In this document: positions 29,148-37,154 of the stretch, piece after piece
Layout: each line of letters opens with the position of its first letter
Position numbering within the stretch: position 1 is the first letter of the stretch
Position numbers and translations under genes: made by a program
DNA from: Mongoliimonas terrestris
GTDB taxonomy: Bacteria > Pseudomonadota > Alphaproteobacteria > Rhizobiales > Pleomorphomonadaceae
Reading direction: 5' to 3'
DNA: 64,000 nt
NCBI RefSeq assembly: GCF_001927285.1
Contig: NZ_MSIG01000001.1
Coordinates: 526,527-590,526, forward strand
Notes under the pieces: generated by a model
The model's database searches: none
What the model was told of the DNA's origin: nothing
What the model saw: the letters and a program-made list of their open reading frames with translations, nothing else

Positions 29148-29573
29148 TCAGCGGGTGTTGATCTCGATCTTGCGGATGATCCGCTCGGGTTGCGGCCGCA
29201 CGAGATCGATCGACAGCAGGCCGTCGGAGAGATCGGCACCGAGAATTTCGATGCCCTCCGCCAGAACGAAGGTCCGCTGGAACTGCCGGGCGGCGATGCC
29301 GCGATGCAAGTACTGGCGCGCCTTGTCCTCCACCTGCCGGCCGCGGATCACGAGCTGGTTCTCCTCCACGGAGACGTCCAGTTGGTCCCGGGTGAAGCCG
29401 GCCACGGCGAGCGTGATGCGGATCACGTCCCCGTGCGGACCGTCTGCGGGGATCCGCTCGATGTTGTAGGGCGGATAGCCGTCATTGGCGGCCTTCGACA
29501 CACGGTCGAGAGCCCGCTCGATCTCGTCGAACCCCAGGAGGAAGGGGCTCGAGAAGGTGGTCATGCGCGTCAT
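29148..29573 (-). CDS. Small heat-shock protein (Hsp20/IbpA type)
   Basis: This 141-residue chaperone holds unfolding proteins in soluble complexes for later refolding by DnaK and ClpB. The opening SSPFLLGFDEIERALDRV and YPPYNIERI are the class A rhizobial HspA/IbpA opening. The alpha-crystallin domain contains IRITLAVAGFTRDQLDV, VIRGRQ and the terminal strand GLLSIDLVRPQPE with KIEI. The ATG at 29573 is chosen because the Shine-Dalgarno sequence AGGG ends nine bases before it; a second ATG three codons later lacks one. Upstream lie an RNA thermometer and a heat-type promoter, listed separately, so heat induction is strongly predicted. Confidence 0.93.
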   Translation of the reverse strand: MTRMTTFSSPFLLGFDEIERALDRVSKAANDGYPPYNIERIPADGPHGDVIRITLAVAGFTRDQLDVSVEENQLVIRGRQVEDKARQYLHRGIAARQFQRTFVLAEGIEILGADLSDGLLSIDLVRPQPERIIRKIEINTR

Positions 29574-29575
29574 CG

Positions 29576-29606
29576 ATCAAAGCCCTCGCCAGGAAGCGAC
29601 CTTGAT
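29576..29606 (-). promoter_or_regulatory. ROSE-like RNA thermometer masking the hsp20 Shine-Dalgarno
   Basis: On the transcript AUCAAGGUCGCU (29606-29595) pairs with AGGGCUUUGAU (29586-29576) over 11 base pairs, with a single bulged G and an eight-base loop. The inner pairing UC(G)CU with AGGG is the hallmark of ROSE elements, where a bulged G faces the Shine-Dalgarno. A further hairpin (stem 29609-29614 with 29627-29632) lies upstream, so the leader is multi-hairpin as in ROSE RNAs. Confidence 0.8.
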
Positions 29607-29658
29607 GTCCGGACCCGGTCATCGGCGTCCGGCGGGGTTTAACGCCCGTCAGGGTCGA

Positions 29659-29687
29659 ATATGGCGACGGCCCTTCGGCTGTTCAAG
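29659..29687 (-). promoter_or_regulatory. Sigma-32 (RpoH)-type promoter of hsp20
   Basis: On the minus strand CTTGAA (29687-29682) is followed after exactly 17 bp by CCATAT (29664-29659). This fits the heat-shock sigma consensus, CTTGAA with a CCNNAT-like -10 box. The predicted start near 29651 gives a leader of about 77 bases that contains the thermometer. Confidence 0.75.
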
Positions 29688-29732
29688 CCTCGGACCGGAC
29701 CCCGGCCGGCGAGGTTTCGACCGCCCGCCGCC

Positions 29733-30638
29733 TCAGGCGGCGAGCGCCAGGGCGTCGTCGGCGCCAAGCGACCCGTCGAGGAAGACGAGACGGTTGCCGG
29801 CCGGGTCGACGGCCTCCACGGGGGCTGTCGGCGACGGGGCGCCGAGCCGGGCGCGAAGGGCCGCGTCCCCCGCCGGCAGGAGCACGGTGGCGGCGAGGAG
29901 GCCCAGCGTCTCCGGCGCCCGCGCGCCGCCCCGGCTCGCCCAGACGTTGAGGCCGAGGTGGTGGTGGTAGCCGCCGGCCGCCACGAACCAGGCGCCCGGG
30001 TAGGTGGCCATCAGATCGAAGCCGAGCCGGTCGCGGTAGAAGGCGAGCGTCGGGTCGAGGTCGGCGACCTTCAGGTGCACGTGGCCGATGGTGGTGCCGT
30101 CCGGCACGCCCGTCCAGCGCCCGCCCGCCGCGTCGCCGGTCGCCAGCACGGCCTGAAGGTCGAGCGGCTCGGTCGCCATGGCGATGCCGTCCGCCGACCG
30201 GGGCCAGTCGGCCCGGTCGCGGTCGCGATAGACCTCGATGCCGTTGCCCTCCGGGTCGTCGAAGTAGAGCGCCTCACTGACCAGATGGTCGCTGGCGCCG
30301 CCGATCCGGTGGCCGGCTTCGGCCATGTGGCGGATGAAGCGGCCGAGGTCGGCCCGGCCGGGGAGCAGGAAGGCGGTGTGGAAGAGCCCCGGCGCCCGCC
30401 GGCCGGCCGGCGCGAAGGCGGGCCGGGCCTGAAGGACGACCAGGGGCGCCCCGTCTGGCGTACCGAGCGCCACCCCGTCCGCCGCGCGCGCGAGCGGGTA
30501 GAGGCCGAGGACGGTGCGGTAGAAGCGCTCCATGGCGGCAAGGTCGCGCACCGCCAGGACGACCGGGCCCATGCGGGCAGCCGGGTCGAGCACGGGGCGG
30601 GCTTGAGAGGCGGCGGACGCGGAGAGCGGGGTGGTCAT
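29733..30638 (-). CDS. Two-domain VOC (glyoxalase/ring-cleavage dioxygenase-like) protein
   Basis: This 301-residue protein has two vicinal-oxygen-chelate modules, each opening with the usual beta-alpha phrase: MGPVVLAVRDLAAMERFY at about 22-39 and IGHVHLKVADLDPTLAFY at about 170-187. Candidate metal ligands are His in FHTAFLLP, Glu in NGIEVYRD, His in HVHLKV and the HHHLGLN cluster. The layout resembles Bacillus CatE-type catechol-2,3-dioxygenases, but the substrate is unknown and a glyoxalase-like role is possible. The ATG at 30638 is chosen; earlier in-frame codons would run into the gabD terminator region. It appears to be a single gene on the minus strand. Confidence 0.82.
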   Translation of the reverse strand: MTTPLSASAASQARPVLDPAARMGPVVLAVRDLAAMERFYRTVLGLYPLARAADGVALGTPDGAPLVVLQARPAFAPAGRRAPGLFHTAFLLPGRADLGRFIRHMAEAGHRIGGASDHLVSEALYFDDPEGNGIEVYRDRDRADWPRSADGIAMATEPLDLQAVLATGDAAGGRWTGVPDGTTIGHVHLKVADLDPTLAFYRDRLGFDLMATYPGAWFVAAGGYHHHLGLNVWASRGGARAPETLGLLAATVLLPAGDAALRARLGAPSPTAPVEAVDPAGNRLVFLDGSLGADDALALAA

Positions 30639-30765
30639 GGGCAAAATCCAAGGACGGGCGGGCCGGCAAGGGGTGCCGGTCCAGCATGCCTTCCAAGGTA
30701 TGCCTCCAATCGCCCGCGCGCGAGACCGCGCCGGGTCGACATGCCGTTCGATAAGAATGAACAAT

Positions 30766-30800
30766 CATCCGGGCGGACGCTGACGAAGCCCGCCCGGATG
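30766..30800 (-). terminator. Intrinsic terminator after gabD
   Basis: CATCCGGGCGG at 30766-30776 pairs with CCGCCCGGATG at 30790-30800 (11 bp, 13-base loop), 20 bp after the gabD stop. On the minus strand the stem is followed by the T-rich ATTGTTCATTCTTATC. Confidence 0.75.
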
Positions 30801-30819
30801 AACAGAAGCCGTCGGCAGA

Positions 30820-32274
30820 TCAGCGGTCGAGGCCGGCGATCAGCATGTATTTCTTCTCCACGAACTCGTCGATGCCATGGTGCGAGCCCTCGCGCGAGTT
30901 GCCGCTCTCCTTGATGCCGCCGAAGGGGGCGAGCTCGGTGGAAAGAAGGCCGGAGTTGATGCCCACCATGCCGTACTGGAGCTTCTCGCCGACCCGGAAG
31001 ATGCGGCCGACGTCGCGGGCGTAGAAATAGGCGGCGAGGCCGAACTCGGTGTCGTTGGCGTAGGCGATCGCCTCCTTCTCCGTGTCGAACGGGAAGACCG
31101 GCGCCATCGGGCCGAAGGTCTCCTCCTTGGAGACGATCATGTCCTGGGTGACGCCGGCAAGCACCGTCGGCTCGAAGAAGGTGCCGCCGAGGGCGTGGCG
31201 CTTGCCGCCGGCGACGAGGCGCGCGCCCTTGGCGAGGGCGTCGGCCACGTGGCGCTCCACCTTCTCCACCGCCTCCTCGGTGATGAGGGGACCTTGCGTC
31301 ACCCCCTCCTCGGTGCCGTTGCCGACCTTCAGCCGCTCGACGGCGGCCGCGAGCTTTTCCACGAAGGCGTCGTAGACGCCGCGCTGCACATAGATGCGGT
31401 TCGCGCAGACGCAGGTCTGGCCCATGTTGCGGTATTTGGAGATCATCGCCCCTTCCACCGCCGCGTCGAGGTCGGCGTCGTCGAAGACGATGAAGGGCGC
31501 GTTGCCGCCGAGCTCCAGGGCCACCTTCTTCACCGTGCCGGCGGCCTGGCGCATCAGGAGCTTGCCGACCTCGGTGGAGCCGGTGAAGCCGACGAGGCGG
31601 ACGGCCGGGTGGCTCGTCAGCACGCCGCCGATGGCGGGCGCGTCGCCGGTGATGACGTTGAGCACGCCCTTCGGCAGGCCGGCCCGGTGGGCGAGTTCGG
31701 CAAGCGCGAGCGCCGTGAGCGGCGTCTCCGGCGCCGGCTTCACCACCACGGTGCAGCCGGCCGCGATCGCCGGCGCCACCTTGCGGGTGATCATGGCGGC
31801 AGGGAAGTTCCAGGGCGTGATGGCCGCCACCACGCCGACCGGCTGGCGGATGACGAGGATGCGCCCGTCCGGCCGGTGGGTCGGCAGGGTCTCGCCCTCG
31901 ATGCGCTTGGCCTCCTCGGCGTAGAATTCCACGTAGGAGGCCGCATAGTCGATCTCGCCGAGGGCCTCGGCGAGCGGCTTGCCCTGCTCGGACGTGAGGA
32001 TGAGGGCAAGGTCCTGCCGGTTCGCCGTGATCAGGTCGAACCAGCGGCGGAGGAGCTTTGACCGTTCCTTGGCGAGCGTCTCGCCCCAGGGCTCCAGGGC
32101 GGCGCTCGCCGCCTCCACGGCGACGGTCGCCTCGGCCGCCCCGAAGCGCGGCACCTTGGCGAGGAGCGCGCCGGTGGCCGGGTTGGTGACCGGGTCCACG
32201 GGTTCGCCGCCGAAGGCGCCGTCCACGTAGCAGGCGGTCCTCAGGAGCGCGGAATCCTTCAGCATGAGCGTCAT
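30820..32274 (-). CDS. gabD: Succinate-semialdehyde dehydrogenase
   Basis: This 484-residue aldehyde dehydrogenase oxidises succinate semialdehyde to succinate with NAD(P), the second step of GABA breakdown. The catalytic Cys is in NMGQTCVCANR, the general-base Glu in ALELGGNAPF, and the cofactor site in TPWNFPAAM and GFTGSTEVG. FGGIKESGNSREGSHHGI near the end is typical of GabD. Two ATGs lie close; 32274 is used because the AAGGG at the gabT end serves as its Shine-Dalgarno. It starts 5 bp after the gabT stop, so the two are one operon. A terminator follows. Confidence 0.95.
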   Translation of the reverse strand: MTLMLKDSALLRTACYVDGAFGGEPVDPVTNPATGALLAKVPRFGAAEATVAVEAASAALEPWGETLAKERSKLLRRWFDLITANRQDLALILTSEQGKPLAEALGEIDYAASYVEFYAEEAKRIEGETLPTHRPDGRILVIRQPVGVVAAITPWNFPAAMITRKVAPAIAAGCTVVVKPAPETPLTALALAELAHRAGLPKGVLNVITGDAPAIGGVLTSHPAVRLVGFTGSTEVGKLLMRQAAGTVKKVALELGGNAPFIVFDDADLDAAVEGAMISKYRNMGQTCVCANRIYVQRGVYDAFVEKLAAAVERLKVGNGTEEGVTQGPLITEEAVEKVERHVADALAKGARLVAGGKRHALGGTFFEPTVLAGVTQDMIVSKEETFGPMAPVFPFDTEKEAIAYANDTEFGLAAYFYARDVGRIFRVGEKLQYGMVGINSGLLSTELAPFGGIKESGNSREGSHHGIDEFVEKKYMLIAGLDR

Positions 32275-32279
32275 CGGTT

Positions 32280-33566
32280 TCAACCCTTGGCCTTGACGAG
32301 CGCCGCTTCCAGCATGCCGAGGCCCTCGTCGAGGACCGCGTCCGACACGGTGAGCGGCACCAGGATGCGGATGGCGTTGGAGTAGACCCCGCAGGAGAGG
32401 AGGATCAACCCCTCTTCGAGCGCGGCGGCGGTGACGCGTTTCGTCGCCTCCGCGTCCGGCTCGTAGGCGCCGCGGGACTTGACGATGTCGAAGCCGATCA
32501 TGGCGCCGGGGCCGCGGATGCCGGTGACGGCCACCGTGTCGTTGCGCCTGGAGATGGCGGCGAGCCGATCCTTGATCCGGGCGCCGAGGGCATCGGCGCG
32601 GGCGCAGAGCCCCTCCTCGTCGATCACGTCGAGGACCGCGAGGGCGGCCGCGCAGGCGACCGGCGAACCCGCGTAGGTACCGCCGAGGCCGCCGGGATCG
32701 GCCGCGTCCATCACGGCCGCCTTGCCGAGCACGCCCGACAGGGGGAAGCCGCCGGCGAGCGACTTCGCCATGGTGACGAGGTCCGGCTCGACGCCGGAAT
32801 GCTCGATGGCGAACAGCCGGCCGGTGCGGGCGAAGCCCGTCTGAACCTCGTCGGCGACGAGAAGGATGCCGTGCTCGTCGCAGATGGACCGGAGCGCCAC
32901 CATCAGCTCCCGCGGCGCCTCGTAGAAGCCGCCCTCGCCCTGGATGGGCTCGATCATGATGGCGGCGACCCGCGACGGCTCCACGTCGGCGCGGAACAGG
33001 AAGTCGAGCGCCTTCAGGCTGTCCTCCACGGTGACCCCGTGGTCGGCCACGGGGAAAGGCAGGTGGAACACCTCGCCCGGCATCGGGCCGAACTTCTTCT
33101 TGTAGGGCAGCACCTTGCCGGTGAGCGCCATGGTCATCATGGTGCGCCCGTGAAAGCCGCCGGAAAAGGCGATCACCGCCGAGCGGCCGGTAGCGGCCCG
33201 GGCGATCTTGACGGCATTCTCCGCGGCTTCGGCGCCGGTGGTGAGAAAGATGGTCTTGGCCGGGCCTTTGAAGGGGGCGCGGGCGTTCAGACGTTCGGCG
33301 AGCGCCACATAGGGCTCGTAAGGGGCGACCTGGAAGCAGGTGTGGGTGTAGAGATCGAGCTGGGCCTTGACCGCGGCGATCACCTTCGGGTGCCGGTGCC
33401 CGGTGTTGAGCACCGCGATGCCGCCGGCGAAGTCCACATAGCGGCGGCCCTCCACGTCGAAGAGCTCGGCGTTCTCCGCGCGGGCGGCGAACACCGGATA
33501 GGCGCAGGCGACGCCGCGCGGGACGGCGCGCTCCCGGCGGGCGGCGAGTTCGGCGTTGGTGGCCAT
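32280..33566 (-). CDS. gabT: 4-aminobutyrate aminotransferase
   Basis: This 428-residue class III PLP aminotransferase converts GABA and 2-oxoglutarate to succinate semialdehyde and glutamate. The PLP lysine is in VTMAKSLAGG. Other family blocks are NTGHRHPKV, FLTTGAEAAENAVKIAR, GGFHGRTMM, ADEVQTGFARTG and GGTYAGSPVA. The ATG at 33566 (MATNAELAARRERAVPRG) is the family start; an in-frame codon 25 residues upstream is less likely. gabD follows after 5 bp. A LysR gene lies just upstream on the same strand (58 bp) and may regulate the pair. Confidence 0.95.
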   Translation of the reverse strand: MATNAELAARRERAVPRGVACAYPVFAARAENAELFDVEGRRYVDFAGGIAVLNTGHRHPKVIAAVKAQLDLYTHTCFQVAPYEPYVALAERLNARAPFKGPAKTIFLTTGAEAAENAVKIARAATGRSAVIAFSGGFHGRTMMTMALTGKVLPYKKKFGPMPGEVFHLPFPVADHGVTVEDSLKALDFLFRADVEPSRVAAIMIEPIQGEGGFYEAPRELMVALRSICDEHGILLVADEVQTGFARTGRLFAIEHSGVEPDLVTMAKSLAGGFPLSGVLGKAAVMDAADPGGLGGTYAGSPVACAAALAVLDVIDEEGLCARADALGARIKDRLAAISRRNDTVAVTGIRGPGAMIGFDIVKSRGAYEPDAEATKRVTAAALEEGLILLSCGVYSNAIRILVPLTVSDAVLDEGLGMLEAALVKAKG

Positions 33567-33624
33567 GGGCGGGCATCCTCCGGCAGGCGGCGCGCCCCAC
33601 TGGCGCGCTTGACCCCGACCGCCA

Positions 33625-34596
33625 TCATGGCCGGGACGCACGCCCTCGGGCAGAGGCCGAATGGGCGCCGGAGCGGTGTTCCGAAGTCACCACCGGCGGC
33701 GCGTCGGCCGCGAGCGTGCGCGCCATCTCGTCCTTCAGGAAGCGGCGGAGCTTGGCGAGGACGGGGTCGGACCAGCGGCCGCTGTCCGCCGCCATCACAT
33801 AGGCGCCGATGCGGATGTCGCTGGCAAGGAGTTCCACGAGGCGGCCGTCGCGCCGCTCCGCCTCCACCTGCAAGGGGTTCACCAGCACCACGCCCTGGCC
33901 CATGAGGGCCGCCTCGATGGCGACGTTGGCGTACCAGAGCCGGGGTCCGTTGAGGGCCGGGACCGGGTCGAGGCCGGCGGCGTCGAGCCAGACGCGCCAT
34001 TGTTCGCGGCTCTCCTCGTGGAGGAGCGGCAGGCCGGCAAGCGCCGCCGCGTCGCGCGGGGCGGGCCGATCGGCCAGGAAGGCGGGGCTCGCGACGGGGA
34101 AGAAGCGCGGCGTCGCCAGCACCTCGCTGGTGACGCCGGGGGCGGGGCGCTCGCGGAAGCGGATCTCCACGTCGGCCTCGCCGCGGACGAGGTCGGGCGC
34201 CTGGTCGGTGGGGCGGAGCACGATCTCCCGGTCGCGGATCACCGCCTGGAGGGCTTCAAGGCGTGGCATCAGCCAGCGGGCGGCAAGGCCCGGCACGCAC
34301 CAGATGCGGAGTTCGCCGCCGGCGGAGCGGGGTTTCAGGGCCTCGGTCGCCTGGCCGATCACGTCGAAGGCAAGGCCCACCTGCTCGGCATAGCGGGCGC
34401 CGTCCGGCGTCGGCCGGGTGCCGCGCGGACCGCTGTCGAGGAGGCGGGTGCCGAGAAAGGCCTCCAGGTTGCGCACATGCCGGCCGACGGCCGCGTGGTC
34501 GACGCCGAGTTCCTCGGCGGCCTTGCGCACGCTGCCGAGGCGCGCCACCGCCTCGAACGCGCGAAGGGCGATGAGCGGCGGCAGCGGGCGGGACAT
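33625..34596 (-). CDS. LysR-family (GcvA-type) regulator upstream of gabT
   Basis: This 323-residue regulator has an N-terminal winged helix-turn-helix (about 7-66) of the GcvA subgroup: PPLIALRAFEAVARLGSVRKAA, HAAVGRHVRNLE and GTRLL. The C-terminal periplasmic-binding-like effector domain follows at about 93-295. The last 30 residues are an extra, low-complexity tail. Its gene lies directly upstream of gabT and reads the same way, so it may activate or repress gabTD, probably sensing GABA or a related metabolite; this is inference from position. An ATG at 34596 opens the frame with the typical MSRPLPPL start. Confidence 0.88.
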   Translation of the reverse strand: MSRPLPPLIALRAFEAVARLGSVRKAAEELGVDHAAVGRHVRNLEAFLGTRLLDSGPRGTRPTPDGARYAEQVGLAFDVIGQATEALKPRSAGGELRIWCVPGLAARWLMPRLEALQAVIRDREIVLRPTDQAPDLVRGEADVEIRFRERPAPGVTSEVLATPRFFPVASPAFLADRPAPRDAAALAGLPLLHEESREQWRVWLDAAGLDPVPALNGPRLWYANVAIEAALMGQGVVLVNPLQVEAERRDGRLVELLASDIRIGAYVMAADSGRWSDPVLAKLRRFLKDEMARTLAADAPPVVTSEHRSGAHSASARGRASRP

Positions 34597-34702
34597 GGAA
34601 CACCGGGCGGGCGGGAACGGAGCCGGGAGTCTAGAGCATCTGAAGCCGCGATGAAATCATCCGGTCGACCGGAAAGGTCACGCCCTCAACGGCTTGCGCC
34701 GC

Positions 34703-34718
34703 GCCCGCCATGGCGGGC
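34703..34718 (-). terminator. Palindrome downstream of iolG
   Basis: A perfect 16 bp palindrome (GCCCGC at 34703-34708, GCGGGC at 34713-34718, loop CATG) lies about 38 bp after the iolG stop. No T-run is present. Confidence 0.3.
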
Positions 34719-34756
34719 CGCCAGCCTTGACACCCTGGATGCGCCCGGCCGGACCC

Positions 34757-35749
34757 TCAGGCGAGGCGGACGACCTGTCCGGTGCGCACGCTTTCCACCG
34801 CCGCGTCGGCGATGAGGAGGGCCTTCAGGCCGTCCTCCCCCGTCGGGTTCACCGGCGCGCCCTCGGTGAGGGCGGCCAGGAAGGCGGCGATCTCGTTGGC
34901 ATAGGCGGCGGTGTAGCGCGTCATGAAGAAGTCGAGAAGCGGCGCCCGCCGATAGCCGGCCGCATCGGCGACCTCCAAGGTGGAGAGGCGCAGGTTTTCC
35001 GCGCTGGCGAGACCCTTGGAGCCGTGCACCTCGATCCGCTGGTCGTAGCCGTAGGTGGCCCGGCGGGAGTTGGAGATCTGGGCCATGCGGCCGGACGCGG
35101 TGGTGAGCACGATGGCGGCCGAATCCACGTCGCCGGCCGCCCCGATGGCCGGGTCGACCAGGTTGGCGGCGGCGGCGTAGACGGTGACGGGTTCCTCGCC
35201 GAGGAGCCAGCGGGCCATGTCGAAGTCGTGGATGGTCATGTCGCGGAACATGCCGCCCGACCGCTCGATATAGCCGGCCGGCGGCGGCGCCGGGTCGCGG
35301 GAGGTGATCGACACCATCTCCACCGCGCCGATGGCGCCGGCATCGATCTCCGCCTTGACGGCCATGAAGTTGGGATCGAACCGGCGGTTGAAGCCGACCA
35401 TCAGCTTGGCCCCGGTCTCGGCCACCACGCTCAGGCAGGCGCGCACCCGGGCGGCATCGAGATCGACTGGTTTTTCACAGAAAATGGCCTTTCCGGCCCG
35501 GGCCGCCTGCTCGATCATGGCGGCGTGCATGTCGGTCGGCGTGGTGATCAGCACCGCGTCGATGTCGGCCGCGTCCATGATGGCCTCGACGGTGCGGACC
35601 TCCGCGCCATAGCGGTCGGCGAGGCTCCGGGCCGCCTCCGGCACGGCATCGGCGACGGCGACCAGCCGGGCGCCGGGGGTGGCCGCGATGGCGCTGCCGT
35701 GCACCTTTCCGATGCGGCCGGCGCCGAGAAGTCCCAGTCTGACGGTCAT
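34757..35749 (-). CDS. iolG: myo-Inositol 2-dehydrogenase
   Basis: This 330-residue NAD-dependent enzyme oxidises myo-inositol to scyllo-inosose, the entry step of inositol catabolism. The Rossmann loop is GLLGAGRIGKVHG; the catalytic Lys is in FCEKPVDLD, and the substrate-binding Asp/His pair in DMTIHDFDMARW. The family Gfo/Idh/MocA C-domain follows. It is transcribed away from iolR and iolC, with a 252 bp divergent spacer that carries a four-copy repeat array. In rhizobia this gene is also called idhA. The adjacent iolCDEB genes supply the rest of the pathway. Confidence 0.94.
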   Translation of the reverse strand: MTVRLGLLGAGRIGKVHGSAIAATPGARLVAVADAVPEAARSLADRYGAEVRTVEAIMDAADIDAVLITTPTDMHAAMIEQAARAGKAIFCEKPVDLDAARVRACLSVVAETGAKLMVGFNRRFDPNFMAVKAEIDAGAIGAVEMVSITSRDPAPPPAGYIERSGGMFRDMTIHDFDMARWLLGEEPVTVYAAAANLVDPAIGAAGDVDSAAIVLTTASGRMAQISNSRRATYGYDQRIEVHGSKGLASAENLRLSTLEVADAAGYRRAPLLDFFMTRYTAAYANEIAAFLAALTEGAPVNPTGEDGLKALLIADAAVESVRTGQVVRLA

Positions 35750-35786
35750 GGTGGCCTCGTGTCGGGGTCGGCGGAAGGGATTGGGC

Positions 35787-35866
35787 GGGGATATCCCGTT
35801 GGACGGTCGGGGGATGTCCGGATTGGCGCGTGGGGATATCCGGCTGGATCGATTGGGGGAGTATCC
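35787..35866. promoter_or_regulatory. Four-copy ~23 bp repeat array in the iolG-iolR divergent region
   Basis: Core sequences GGGGATATCC (35787-35796), GGGGATGTCC (35810-35819), GGGGATATCC (35832-35841) and a one-base-longer variant GGGGAGTATCC (35856-35866) recur with spacing of 23, 22 and about 24 bp. Each core contains the palindrome GGATATCC or a near copy, usually followed by GG and a GATT/GGAT-like segment. The array lies 38-117 bp from the iolG start. It looks like a cooperative operator set. Confidence 0.6.
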
Positions 35867-36001
35867 GGCCAGATAGTCTGTCTTTTCTATGCGTTCGGTG
35901 GGGGACGCGGTTCTGGAATGGTTTTGACGACTTTGTTCTATTGTGGAATGTCTATTTCGGTGTCGCCGCCGGTGTCAAGCGGCGTGGGGGAGGGGGAGCG
36001 G

Positions 36002-36961
36002 ATGGACGAACGGCGCGGGGGACCGGGGCAGGACGGGGACGCGGAACACCGCTTGGATGCGGGCGCCGAGTCCGGACGCCGGGTTGACGCGGGCGCCGTG
36101 GCCGACGGCTCGTCGGTCGAAAGCGCCGCCGCCGAGGGACCGCCGCGCGACTTTCAGGCGCTCCGCGACCTCGTCGCCAGCGGCCGGGTGCGGCTGCCGA
36201 AGCGGCTCGCCCAGGTGGCCGCCTATGCGCTCGGCCATCCGGACGAGATCGCCTTCGGGACGGTGGCCGGCATCGCCGAGAAGGCGGCCGTGCAGCCCTC
36301 CGCCCTGGTGCGCTTCTCCCAGGCGGTCGGGTTTCCGGGCTTCTCCGACCTGCAGGCGCTCTTCCGCGACCGGCTGCGCGACCGGGTGGCGGGCTATGAC
36401 GAGCGGCTGCGCTCGATCGAGGCGGACCGGCGCGACGCGTCGGCGGGCGCAGCGGCGTTTCACGGCTTCTGCGCGGCCTCCGAGCGGTCCATCGCGGCCT
36501 TGAAGGCTCGCACCGACACGGGCGCGATCGACGCCGCCGCGGCGCTGCTTGCCCGGGCGGACACGCTCTACCTGATCGCCCAGCGGCGCGCCTACCCGGT
36601 CACCGCCGCCATGAGCTACGCCTTCGGCACCCTCGGCGTGAAGTCCGTGTTGGTCGGCTCGCCGCACGGGGTGGACGCCGAGACGGTGGCCTTCGCCACC
36701 GAGCGGGACGCGGCGATCGCCGTCAGCTTCACGCCCTACGCGTCCGCCACCCTCGACCTCACCCGCCGCATCGCCCGGCGGACGCCGGTGGTGGCCATCA
36801 CCGACAGCCCGTTCAGCCCGCTGGTGGCCGATGGTCGGATCTGGTTCGAAGTGGCGGAAGCCGACTACCAGGGCTTCCGCTCCCTGGCCGCCACCCTGGC
36901 CCTTGCCATGACGCTGGCGGTGGCGGTGGCGGACGCGCGACGTCGGCTGGAAATGGAATGA
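36002..36961 (+). CDS. iolR: RpiR-family repressor of inositol catabolism
   Basis: This 319-residue regulator has an RpiR-type helix-turn-helix at about 50-120, with LPKRLAQVAAYALGHPDEIAF, FGTVAGIAEKAAVQPSALVRF and QAVGFPGFSDLQ. A SIS sugar-isomerase-like domain follows at about 155-300, with LYLIAQRRAYPVT and VAITDSPFSPL, and probably senses a phosphorylated inositol intermediate. In rhizobia the equivalent protein represses iol genes. The ATG at 36002 is chosen because GGGGGAGGGGGAG lies just upstream; an earlier ATG at 35948 lacks it. Residues 1-45 are low-complexity. It is divergent from iolG and upstream of iolCDEB, and its stop overlaps a likely operator. Confidence 0.9.
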   Translation: MDERRGGPGQDGDAEHRLDAGAESGRRVDAGAVADGSSVESAAAEGPPRDFQALRDLVASGRVRLPKRLAQVAAYALGHPDEIAFGTVAGIAEKAAVQPSALVRFSQAVGFPGFSDLQALFRDRLRDRVAGYDERLRSIEADRRDASAGAAAFHGFCAASERSIAALKARTDTGAIDAAAALLARADTLYLIAQRRAYPVTAAMSYAFGTLGVKSVLVGSPHGVDAETVAFATERDAAIAVSFTPYASATLDLTRRIARRTPVVAITDSPFSPLVADGRIWFEVAEADYQGFRSLAATLALAMTLAVAVADARRRLEME

Positions 36962-36986
36962 ACGTTCCAGATTGACCAAACTGGAA
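36955..36986 (+). promoter_or_regulatory. IolR-type operator upstream of iolC
   Basis: The inverted repeat GGAA-TGAACG-TTCC at 36955-36968 has exactly the GGAA-N6-TTCC shape reported for rhizobial IolR (from memory). It overlaps the iolR stop codon (36959-36961). A second inverted pair, TTCCAG at 36965-36970 and CTGGAA at 36981-36986, shares its right half. The site is about 170 bp before iolC. Confidence 0.65.
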
Positions 36987-37154
36987 ACATATGCTTCATT
37001 TTTGGCGAACGACTGTCGCCGTATGAAGCCGGTTTGTCGCGCGTCTGTCGCCGCCTTGGTGCCGGCCGCGACCCTGTCTGGTGCCCTTTTGTAGCCCCTT
37101 GTTGTGCCGCTTGTCGCCGCCGGCCCGCCGGCGCCGCCTGTTCGAGGAGATCCG

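Noticed and set aside
35787..35866. CRISPR array
   Set aside because: The repeats are short (10 bp core), imperfect, spaced by only about 12 bp of semi-repeated sequence, and no cas gene is near.
34694..36001. Long plus-strand extension upstream of iolR
   Set aside because: It lies antisense to iolG, has no domain, and a strong ribosome site marks the start at 36002.
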